Assembly: GCF_037975245.1 (NCBI RefSeq)
Contig: NC_092563.1
Coordinates: forward strand, 13,814,001 to 13,878,000
Source: Apostichopus japonicus
Taxonomy: Eukaryota; Echinodermata; Holothuroidea; Aspidochirotida; Stichopodidae
DNA length: 64,000 bases
Direction: 5' to 3'
This document shows, piece after piece, positions 31,613 through 43,800 of this stretch. A program made the position numbers and the translations under genes. Within the stretch, counting starts at the first letter, position 1; each line of letters starts with the position of its first letter. The notes beneath the pieces were generated by a model, which was given only the letters and a program-made list of their open reading frames with translations, did not search any database and was not told the origin of the DNA.

Positions 31613-31618
31613 TTTATT
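31613..31618 (-). terminator. Candidate VPS9D1 polyadenylation signal
   Basis: TTTATT on the plus strand reads AATAAA on the VPS9D1 strand, 155 bases past the stop. It lies at the edge of the hammerhead repeat copy A. Other AATAAA words lie further downstream. Confidence 0.4.
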
Positions 31619-31672
31619 TTAACTTTTACAAATGAAAGTATAGCCCAAGGTTTTCTATGTTTGCTATTAAAT

Positions 31673-31810
31673 CCTTCCATTTACTCACTGAGAAGGTGTA
31701 ATCTTATTCTTCTGACAGTTTGAATACATAGCTCAGTGCAGTATTCCATTAACTCACTGAGGAGGTGTAATCTTATTCTTCTGACAGTTTGAATACATAG
31801 CTCAGTGCAG
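31673..31810. repeat. 69-bp tandem duplication of the VPS9D1 stop-codon region
   Basis: 31673-31741 and 31742-31810 are near-identical direct copies. The right-hand copy contains the last 38 coding bases of VPS9D1, including the stop at 31773-31775. The left copy therefore lies in the 3' UTR. Confidence 0.92.
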
Positions 31811-34800
31811 TTTGTATGGTTGTCAGACAGTAGCCTTCTTTCCCAAACAGGTATCTGTGAAAGGAATCAAAGATTAAAACAAAATGGATGCTGTTGAAAG
31901 GTTTCCTGCAAGTAATATCTGCAGTAATGTGTACTTCATAACACAGGCTTTGTTAGTGGATCAGGGAGGGGTAAGGGGGAGGGCGATATAACAGCTGGAA
32001 GTTTAGACAAACCAAAAAACCTAAAGCATTTCTTGCACATTTCAATGGATATTTCGTTTTGAAGTGTTACCAACAATTTGAGCCATTGAAATAGCTTCTC
32101 ATCACCAATTGGTCTATAGAATAGGTCAAGTAAAATTTGAAAAAAAGTAACAAGTTCTAATTTTAACATTGACCAATATTTCCATACCTCAGTATCTCAA
32201 ACTATGTTCACTTCAGTGGAGTATTAATGACATAATGATACAACTTTTTCTGTGTGCTAAATGCCATTTTTGTGGTTCCTCAACAGATGGCTAGAGTGAA
32301 TTTTTACAGTGCTATTGTAGTTTTTTATAAATTTTATTATTTCATCTATAAGCTGCTTCATGATTAGTTTTAATACATAAGACAAATGACGGTCCACAGC
32401 TAATCTGAATTATGCCTCATGTTCCAAATATTCTTCAATGCTTTTGGAAAAGCAACTTTCTCAGACAAAAAAAAAAGTCTTCTACAGTGAGCATATTCAT
32501 TCCAATTTGAGAATGTTTAACTAAATATGAAATAATTCTCCTGCAGCCTTACCGTATGGATAGCGTGAAAATGACACAAAAATTTCTTACCCTTCTTGTA
32601 TAAACATCTCCATGGCATTCACTTCAGAAACTATTGTGGGCAGACCAGACTTGAGAAGAACGAAACTCAGAATCGGTAGTAGGTCGTCGCAACCACTGGC
32701 GAAGAAAAAGATACAGTACTGTACATAAAAGCATCAGAGATCGACTGAGGGAAAATATCAAGATTCTAAACAAGAAAGGGCACCTTTCATTTTGGAAAAT
32801 ATTTCCTTCTGTTGTGTCAACAAAATGGCTCTCTCAGAAATGCTCCTCTATTCCCCTAACCCCCCTCCTCCCCCATCCCCTAAACCCCTTCCCCCTCCCC
32901 ATCACCTAAAACCTCCCTTCCCTTCATCTACTCCTACCCTGGTCCCCGTCCTCTGTTGGCAGTTTGTAATAACTTAATGGCCAAAACACATGGCATTTTA
33001 CTTACACGGTCACATGTTTACTTTGGCCATCTGTCTCATAGTGTTGGTTAACGCACTGGATTACCCCACTGGAAACACGCACTGAGAAAATAAAGTGCAC
33101 AGTATGGATAAGTATTCTAGCTACCTTAGGGGGAATATTACACATTCTTTTGGCAGTGCCTGGGAAGCATGATAAACAAGAAATAATATCCAATAAGCAA
33201 GAGTGTACAACACTATAAATATTATTATCTCAGAGTTAGAAGGCCTGACCTTTCAACCCTAGCAGCATCTTCATAGAGGCTCTGATATATTTACCTACAC
33301 AGGCTTTTGCAGTAGACCAGGAGTTTGCTGACACTTTCATCTGCATTTTCAGAATTGTATTATTAGCTATAGCTCAAGTATATTATTACCTATAGCTCAA
33401 GTTTAGTATTAGCTATAGCTCAAGTATAGTTAGAGCTATAGCTCAAGTTTAGTATATTATAGCTCAAGTTTAGTATTAACTTATGCTCAAGTTTAGTATA
33501 TTATAGCTCAAGTTTAGTATTAACTTATGCTCAAGTTTAGTATAGCTATAGCTCAAGTTTAGTATTAACTATAGTTCAAGCTTAGTATTAGATATAGCAC
33601 AAGTATATTATTAGCTATAACTCAAGTATATTATTAGCTATAGCTATAGCTCAAGTATATTATTACCTATAGCTCAAGTTTAGTATTAGCTATAGCTCAA
33701 GTATAGTTATAGCTATAGCTCAAGTTTAGTATTAATTATAGTTCAAGTTTAGTATTAACTTATGCTCAAGTTTAGTATATTATAGCTCAAGTTTTGTATT
33801 AACTTATGCTCAAGTTTAGTATAGCTATAGCTCAAGTTTAGTATTAACTATAGTTCAAGTTTAGTATTAGATATAGCTCAAGTATATTATTAGCTATAAC
33901 TCAAGTATATTATTAGCTATAGCTCAAGTATATTATTAGCTATAGCTCAAGTATATTATTAGCTATAGCTCAAGTATATTATTAGCTATAGCTCAAGTAT
34001 AGTATTAGCTATAACTCAAGTATATTATTAGCTATAGCTCAAGTATTTATTAGCTATAGCTCAAGTATATCATTAGTTATAATTCAAGTATAATATTAGC
34101 TATAGCTCAAGTATAGTATTAACTATAGCTCAAGTATATTATTAGCTATAGCTCAAGTTTATTATTAGCTATAACTCAGTATATTATTAGCTATAGCTCA
34201 AGTATATTATTAGCTATAACTCAGTATATTATTAGCTATAGCACAAGTATGTTATTCGCTATAGCTCAGATTTAATATTAGCTATAGCTCAAGTATAGTA
34301 TTAGCTATAGCTCAAGTATAGTATTAGCTATTGCTCAAGTATAGTATAAGATATAGCTCAGGTTTAATATTAGCTATAGCTCAAGTATAGTATTAGCTAT
34401 AGCTCAAGTACAGTATAAGATATAGCTCAGGTTTAATATTAGCTATAGCTCAAGTATATTAGCTATAGCTCAAGTACAGTATAAGATATAGCTCAGGTTT
34501 AATATTAGCTATAGCTCAAGTATATTATTAGCTATAACTCAAGTATATTATTAGCTATAACTCAAGTATAGTATTAGCAATAACTCAGTATATTATTAGC
34601 TTTAACTCAAGTATATTATTAGCTATAGCTCAAGTATAGTATTAGCTATAACTCAAGTATAGTATTAGCAATAACTCAGTATATTATTAGCTTTAACTCA
34701 GTATATTATTAGCTATAGCTCAAGTTTAGTATTAACTTATGCTCAAGTTTAGTATAGCTATAGTTCAAGCTTAGTATTAGATATAGCACAAGTATATTAT

Positions 34801-37800
34801 TAGCTATAACTCAAGTATATTATTAGCTATAGCTCAAGTATATTATTAGCTATAGCTCAAGTTTAGTAATTAGATATAGCTCAAGTATATTATTAGCTAT
34901 AACTCAAGTATATTATTAGCTATAGCTCAAGTATAGTATCAGCTCGAGTAAAAAACACAACATCAAAAACATGAGGCCATGGGAAAAGATATTCAGAAAG
35001 AATGATTGTTTTCTCCTTGGAAACCTGCCAAAATAGGACAAAATGCAATCAAAAGTCAAATTATTCAGCTATTCAGAAAGAATGATTTTTCACGCTGTGG
35101 TTTTTCAAATGAACTATTTTTGGAAGAAACAACAAAGGAAACCAAAGAATATTAGACAAAGGACGACGGGTTTTGTTAAACTTGAACAAAAGAGCAAAAA
35201 AACGCTGATTATTGAAAAGAAACGATAGGCTTGATAGGGGATGTAAATGAATTAGGGGGAAAAACACCAATCACATGGAATGTCCCTTTGTTCCTTTGTT
35301 GTTTTATTGCAAGTTATTGAATATTCTAAAGGGTCTTACGGTAGCTATAGCAGGAATCCAGTCAATAACATATATAAAACCAAAATAGTTTTATTGAAAT
35401 TTGCCTTTGATGTTTTGATGATTCATATCCCAGTAAAGATGTGACCTTGTATTGGTCATTTTTTCCCAAAAAATCTACATTTTTAATTAGATGTACTTTA
35501 TATATATCAAAACCAAGATGTGTCAATGACTGAGTCACATGTCTCACTCATATTCAGTTACGTGAGGAGATAAATAGTCTCAGATGTTGTATACTTAAAA
35601 CAAAAACAAGGAAAAAAACATTACTTATCAGAGAAAAAAATCCATTCTAAAGTCTTTGTCTGATGCAGTTCATATATTGAGCCAGTGTGTCCTTATTCGA
35701 AACTGAAATTGTATATATAAAAATAGTGGGCTCGAATTTAATGAACGAAAATGAACGAATAGGGTTTGTAGAAACACAATCAGTCGGTTTTATATCAAAC
35801 GTGGTAGCTTGATCCCAAAGAGAAAACATCACAAGGATGGATCATGACCACATCATTTACCTAATATCGAATAGTAAGATCCACCAAAGAGTAGATTAAT
35901 ATAATTAATGTCGAACTGAAATGACCCTCTTATATATTCACAGTGCTGTGTGCACCAACCACATTGACAAGTCAGAGACTACCAGATTTGATTTTGTCAT
36001 CCTTTCCCCAGCCCCCTCCTCTGCCACCAATGCCCCCCTCCTCCCCTTCCTTCCCCCTACAGTATGGCTGGGATACACCTCTCTAGTAGGCATCACCACC
36101 AATATGAACTGTCAAGATATTGTTTGCTTTGTCCAGCCACATATGTACACTATTAATATGACTTCTTTAAATGGTGTACCTTCTACCGCAGTACCCAAAC
36201 ATCATTGCCTCATATGTCCTTTCTAAAATATCATTTGAAACTCGCTTCATATATCAAACTCAATCTGTTAAAATGAATGCCAAAGACTTTGATCGTTCCA
36301 AATGAAGAGTAAACGTATAGTTACCCAAGCATTCCAATTTATCGGCAGGGCAGTCCAACTTTGCCAGTTCCAGTACTTCCTCCACGATGGGGTAGTACGG
36401 GTAGGGCTCAGTCGACGGTGTCGAGCTACCTTCCGACTTGAGACAAAATTTCTCACTGATGCCGATATGTTCTGGCAGGGCATGGAGGTATCTCGTCATG
36501 GCAGTCGCTACTTGGACTTCCTTGTCATTATTTATCCTCCTGAGGAGAAAACACAGAATAAATAAACAAAATCAATTCTTGGCTCTTCATTGGACAGTTT
36601 TATGTAATAGTTATTTAATGAAATAATGTTAATATTTACAAATGCAGGAAAAAACTGTTTTAAGCGGTTCCCACGAAATCACTCGAAATGACGCAACAAC
36701 AATAAAATGTTATATAACTGCATACTGATCTATTGCTGGTGTAAGGGAGACAAATTTCATTAAATGGTGGTCGGACAAACTATGATGTTTTGCACAAATG
36801 GTGGTCAGACTATGGTGGTTTGAACTAGTGGTTATTACAAATTAACTTGCTACATCAGCTAATCTATAACGTTAATACTAAAACTATAAACAAGTGGTTT
36901 TTACAAAGGCAAATATTTGTAGCTTTTGACAGAAGTCGCACCTTATGTTACCATTGACTGAGGTTCTATGATTAAGGTTTTGAACACCAACAGATTGATA
37001 TGTAAATAGAAAAACCTTGTAAGTAGAATCAAAATATCTATTTCAAATAACTTGTGCCGGTTAAATTTTAAACTGGCTATTGGGTTCCTTTCAACTTTAC
37101 CCACCTGCTGCATGATCAAAGACCAAAAATTTGACTGTATTCCTCACTCTAGAAAATTTGTACAAATTTGCTTTTTTTTTGCAATACTTTGTGACAACTT
37201 ATCATCTGCTAGGTGAATGCTTCATTTCATAACAATGTGTGGACTAAAGTGAACACATTTTAGTGTGAACACACACTAAAGTGAACACACTAAAGTGAAC
37301 ACACTAAAGTGAACACACTAAAGTGAACACACTAAAGTGAACAGTTAGAGGTACCTTTTACCTTTACAAGACCAGTTTAAAACCACAAGATTATTGCAAA
37401 TTCAACACAAACTGCAGCTTTAACACAGCTTCTGTCTTTGGTCAGCCGCTTGTTAACAATTTTACCAACCAAAATGACTATGACTAAAAAAAAGTGAATG
37501 TAAAATAGTTCAACTAGGACAATTACTCAGGATATTTTTTTTTCACAAATAAAATAGAAAATGAATGAGTAATATCATGAATTTGATTTGACAAACCGTG
37601 TCCCATTAATTATACACTTTTCCAAACTTTTAATAACTGCATTTTTGTAAATTAAGTGATAAAATTTATATAAATATTTTCCCAGCCCTATTTTTTTTTT
37701 TGGGGGGGGGGTTTGTTTCTTTGAAATGAACCTGGATACGTGAAACAAATATAGATTTACTGTGATAGGCTTGTAGTGTTAAATTTTATGAAACATTTGA

Positions 37801-40800
37801 AACAACAACTTTGACAAGCTTCCTTGAAAGAGAGAACTTTATATTGTTAAAGAATGCAGTTTCAAATACCTGAAGAAACTAAACAGTGATGGCCAAACAC
37901 CAGGAAAGAAATGACACTCAATGATAGTCAGACATTGTTCCTTAGCAACCGCACTAGCCAGCTCTTCATATACTGTCACCAATAGACTCACAAGCTTCTC
38001 TGTCAACGAAAAAAAAGAACGGAAAAATTCTGAAAAAAAGAGGGCAGAGTTAAATATTGGCTGGAACAGCATTCCAAGACCTGACTTCAAAGTCGCAGCT
38101 TAGTTGGTACCTAGCTCACTGTATCTGCACACGCAAAAGGAAATCTGACAAAAATCTTTACACATTATTTCTTTTTATTTACTAATATTCTTCAAATGAC
38201 GTCATTGAATATTTTCAATAGCATCTACCTGGGGCATCATTTTAATCCTGTGTTGTTTCCATAGCTTACCGAGAACAATGTCTGTAAATATTTCAATCAA
38301 GAGAATGTTGCTTTATATGAATGTTTATGAAAACGTGAACCCACCGACCATCTGTTTGATCTCTTTGGAAATATTCTCCATATGTCTCTCCATGGCTTCC
38401 GCTTGTAACCTCTTGACCTTCTCTTCTTCGGACTCTTCTCGTTCAGATTTCTCGTTCGCACTTCCACCCACTTCCTCTGGCAGCGTCACATTATCGTCTG
38501 TTCCATCGACATCATTACTGCTGTCGGTGCTCACTCTTAATGTTGCTATTTCAGTACCTGAAATCTCTCCTAGACTAGTTGTTGCGTTAGCTTCTAAATC
38601 GTTTTCTTCTCCCTCTCCATCTGATGAATATTCATCATGACATGAAGATTCATCTAGATTCTGATTGGCTGGATCCAGAGTCATATCAGCAGCAGTCTTT
38701 AAATCACTCCTAACTTCCTCGACAACACCCTTAAACTTCTCGACGACACTTGCTGGGGTCTCCTCCTCCTCTTCTTCTTCCATCGACATTCCTTCTTCTC
38801 TTTGAACTTTGACCTCCCTCTTTTCACCTTGCATATGATAAGCCAGTCCCATGTCATCGGAACTTTCGTCAATCAACTCTTCAATTAATTCCTCAAACAT
38901 TTCGTCCCCCTCCCATGAAACAATGTCTTGGCCGACATCTCGTAGCATTTCCTCGTATCTCTCGGAGCTTCTAAATGTCAGGAGTCTTGCCATGAAATCA
39001 TCGCTAAATATAGGTCCTTTCGGTTTAGTTTCCTCAAAGCTATCTGCATTGATAACCTTCCTCCCTGTGTTGAAGAAAAGTTTCATTTGTTTTTATTCAC
39101 TTAAATATTTTAAAATTAAAAATATAAATTTTCAGACAATAAATTGCATTTCCAGCTTTACAACCTTTATCACTTCAGAACTTAGTCTCAAGTTGTCGAT
39201 CTTAGATCAGTTCTAACATTTTGTCACCTTCAACGAGTGTTAATTAGCATAAACTTATTAAAATAATTGTCCCAGACAAACCTTTTTACTCATCACACAC
39301 CACAAACAAAAGCACTGAATTAAAGTAATTAAAGTATTAAATTAAAGTAAATTAAAGTAACTAACGTAATTAAAGTTCCATATCTTTACTATAATTTAAG
39401 AAGGAGATTCCACTTTCCAACAGATGAACCGATTGAAATAAGTGCAGTTACATACAAACACACTTGAACACCAAGAACGATTGTTGATATGTCGCATTGA
39501 TACAAGGAATTGGGAGTGTTAGCTGAGAGTGTTAGCTCAGTGGTTAACGCCGGTGCCTTTCAATCATTAATGAATGTCGTCCAGTTACAGAGTTGTTGAC
39601 AATTGACAATTCATAGTCATGGATGTTAAATATGAATCTTAGAGACTGACTTTGGTCAGCCTGCGGCTTTGATAAGCTAATGATAGCTTCATCGCGAGTT
39701 CCTGCTTGCAGGAGGATCTAAAATACAATTGTCAGAAAACTTGAGAACAGCCAGAATCCCACTTTCAAAACAAAGAGAAACACTTTGCCTCTAGACCTAC
39801 AAAACATTACAAATAGCAGTCCAATCTAATTTTTTTGGCATATTTAGCAGCCTACCAGAAAGTTCTAAGATGGTAACATCCTGTAATGGAACTCTCACAT
39901 CATCGTTGCTGTAGTCCATTGTAAGCGGTTCGAGTTTTCCACAGATGACTCCCTGGTAATGCTGGAGCAGCTGAGAGAACGGATGAGTTTGATCCTTGAC
40001 GATGTCTTTAATCAGATCCTGGATGGCGTTGGTGTCTTTAGGCGATGCCCGCAACCTCTCGTGTTGCTCCTGAATCCATAGCTTTGTGTGTGATAGAATA
40101 ATCAATGATATTGCAAAATACACATAAAGAGATGGTGTTAACTCATGATGCAGATCGAAAATTAAATCAATCAAAGAATCAAACTTTATGAAACGAAAGG
40201 TTGTGTTTACATTATACTGTAATAAAATAATGTTACTAGGAGCCTAATGACTATGATATGAAACTTGCACACAATCCATAGCTTTGTGGGTTTAAATAGA
40301 ACAAATCAATGCTATTGCAAAATACACATAAAGAGATGGTATTACCTCAAGATGCAGTTCGAATCAATCAAACTTTATTAAAAGAAAGGCCTTGGTGATC
40401 ATCGTCCTTAAGCAAGACTGATTTATAACGGAGGAAATTGTTTTGGAAAAAATGTCAATTCCTCAAATCGTGTTTACATTATACCGTCATAAAATAATGT
40501 TACTAGGAGCCTAATGACTATGATATGAAACTTGCACACAATTATGACTTTAAAAATTTACAGCAAAAATATTCTTCTTCTTTTTTTAAAATTTAGAACA
40601 GCCTCCACCGGGATTCGAACCCGGGCCTCCCGCTTTATACGCGGACACCCTAACAAACTAGGCTATGGACGCTGATTGTATGTCCAGAGGTTCAAAACCG
40701 GTAAGGATGGTCGCAATTCCACTGTAAGCTTTTGTCACCTGTATCAAACAATACTAGTTCTGTGTTTGGTGACATACTTGCCTTACTCTAGAGATCAAAC

Positions 40801-43800
40801 ACGATTCTAACCAACTCGAAGTAATTTGTGATTCCTAAAGCCGGATCTCGAAAGGGATACTTTAAACAGGCTTTTGTTCATGAAATGGAGGTAAACGACA
40901 AAGGCAAATGAATATTTGCCATAGATCTTTAAATCTTGAAACTTACATTGTGGTTCTCGTATTCAAGTATTTGAACATAGGCTTTGTGCAGTTCCACGTC
41001 GTCTCTAGACAGACCGCCGCTCTTTGAAAACTTCTCTGCTGCAAGTCTCTCCAGCTGTTCATGTCTTTCCCTGATTTTTCTTGCCAACTGAGCAAATAAT
41101 TTCGCGTAAAGAACAAAATTAGAAGTGAACCAGCACAATCATTTCTGGGATTATAGTATAAGTAATAGTTTTATATAAAATTATAAATTATTTTTAATTT
41201 GAGAGTCTTCAGGAGACAGATAGCCAAGAGACTACTCACCTGTTTTTCTCTCTCCCTGGCTATAGCCATGTTCTCCATGAGCCTCCTTTGAAAGGTCAAA
41301 TTCTGAGGACAAAAATAAAATGTAACTGAAGACAAGCCTCATTTGTAACACCTCTCACTCTGCTAATATCTTGAGTGTTACAGTAAATATAGAGTAACTT
41401 TTAGTTGCATTAATGTCATAACATTAATAATGTTTCCCCCCCCCCCATCACTCCTCTTCTCATAGCTCTCTTCCACCCATTTTTCTCCACACCTTTCTGT
41501 CTTTGTCCTTCTCCAGTTTATTCCCTACCCCCTTCCCTTAATCCTCTCTTTGTCCCTCCACTGTTTACCTCCTACCTCTCCTCTTCCCCTGCTGGTTTCA
41601 TTCTTTCTTCTCTCCATCCCTTGTCTACTAATCCCCTTACATCTATCTCTTAGTGTTCACCATGCTCATTAACCTGTCTGTATTCTGTGAGTGTGTTTGT
41701 CCTTTCTGTTACTGTTACTTGTCATTTAGCCTTTGAAGAAGATCCTGCTAGGATCGAAACGTAAGGCCAACTTACTTTTACACATTCTCTTACACAGGCT
41801 CTCTAGTGGATAAGCAGTTTGCTAACAGTTTTATGTTATTTTTATTTTAACATTAATAATATTATTTATAATAGTTCAAAGAGCAGGAGAGTACTATCTG
41901 ACTGAATTCTAAAGAAGTCAATGCAGCTGGATCTGACATTTTGTTTGAGTTTTAGAATAATTTAGTTTCCTTTATCGTCTAAACATATTTACAATCGGAT
42001 TGAATCTGACAATCTAATTTTTATGTACTTACAACTGCAGATTGATTCTTAGATCCTGCTATCCTCTTCAACCTAGCAGAATATGCTACCATCAAGACTC
42101 TGTTTTCTCTGTAGGCTTTTTCCATCGGGCTTAACTGGTCATAGCTAGAAAATCAAGAGCGATACAGAAATTGTTATAAAGATTACAAATGTAAGACACA
42201 AACTGCTTGAGAGCTGCAGGGCACAATATGTAGACAGCATTAGAAATCCCTACACCATTGAAAATTCCAAGGATACAAAGAAATAAGAGACATGATAAAG
42301 TAATAAAAATATTTTGTAATCTGTGAGTAATCATATTTCATAATTTAACAAACTTGCTAATTAGTGAAATAAACCAGCAAAAGGAGTTTGTACATAATTT
42401 TTTGGGGGCATATGTTTCCAAGAGTAATGAATGTTGAAATGAAAATAAATATCTCTGTTGAGGAAGAGTGTGAACTACCAGTTCCTTTAAAGCTACTATT
42501 GCTAAAGTTGACACTGATTAGGTAATAAATACATTTGAGAGAAACTAGTGATTTATAAACACTCCTTATATTATTTTTTGCAGTAGTTGTTGGGTCTCCC
42601 GTTCTTGCACCAGTGATAATCATTTAAACATTTCTATTCCTAAGAATATCTGTAATAACTCATGGTACATTCCTCAGTTCTTATTTTTCCTGACTGCCTT
42701 TGAGAACGCACAATCACTGTTCATATGGATGCAATTATCATTGCATTTCTATATCAAGGAAACACAAACAGATTTAATGTTCCTTCACACACGAGTCAAA
42801 AGCCTAATTGTGACATTATCGAGCCACATGTGCTTCAAGTTGTTATGTTTTTTTCATTTATTACATTAAATTATTTTTCTGTAATGGGGTTGGCTATTGC
42901 AAAGGCTAAATCTAAACTAGTTATGACCTGTATGTAGCATTGGTCTTCACTGTCAGCAATGTCAACAATCTAACTTGAACATGGGAAAAGATAAACAAAG
43001 AGAAAGTAAAAACTTTTCCATCACATATTTACAACGTGACTCCCCTTCCCCGCACAATTTTTAAATTACTGAAGGTTATCTCCCAAACAGAGCAAGATTT
43101 CTCTTTGCTAGTTGGAGGGAGTGGTTCCTTCACAAATATCTCAGTCACAGAAGCTAAAGATTATGGTCATGTTTGTGTCTCCTTTTAAAGGCATTGAAGA
43201 CTCGCCCCAAACAGTGTTAAAAAGTTAACTTTCCGTTGCTTGCAAGTGAAGTTTTTCTCTTGTCGCTACAAAATGCAGACAGTAATGAAATATGATACCT
43301 TGTTATCTTTAGCTGGACCTGAGATGTCCATCGCTGTATCTTTTGTACACTGTGCTATTGGGTATTGACCGCAGCTGTATATACTGACTGTACACTAATG
43401 TCTATTTACCCACGGTAGCTAGCTGTGTATATATATATTCTGGGATCGATGGTGGTGTCTAACACTTCTGTTACACTTCATTAGAAACTAGGTCAGATTA
43501 CCGGCATTAGACGTTTCTTTTTGCACGAGTCTTCACACCCTTTAAAGGTACCTTAAATTGTGTGCTTGGTGGAGTGTGTCTGCCTGTGATGGAGCATGCA
43601 AATAATTATCCTCCCTATTAAACTGGAATGGAGTCTCACAAAGGGTGCAGACAAACGTTGCTTCAATCGAAATTGGGGACCGAATTGCTGATTTTATACT
43701 TTCGTAAAATATAACCTCATGCCTAAAAAACTCATCTTAATTTCACCTTAAAAAAAAGACAGTACTATCATCATACCTTCTTTTCCTTGACACAACAGTA

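Noticed and set aside
33082-33193. Longer version of the VPS9D1 exon ending at 33006
   Set aside because: The upstream open frame is intronic: the acceptor TTTTCTCAG ending at 33082 gives the correct phase and the VRV...VIQC alignment with the human protein.
39532-39550. A-box-like TTAGCTCAGTGGTTAACGC, suggesting a tRNA or SINE head
   Set aside because: No B box or T arm follows, so neither a tRNA nor a definable SINE can be claimed.
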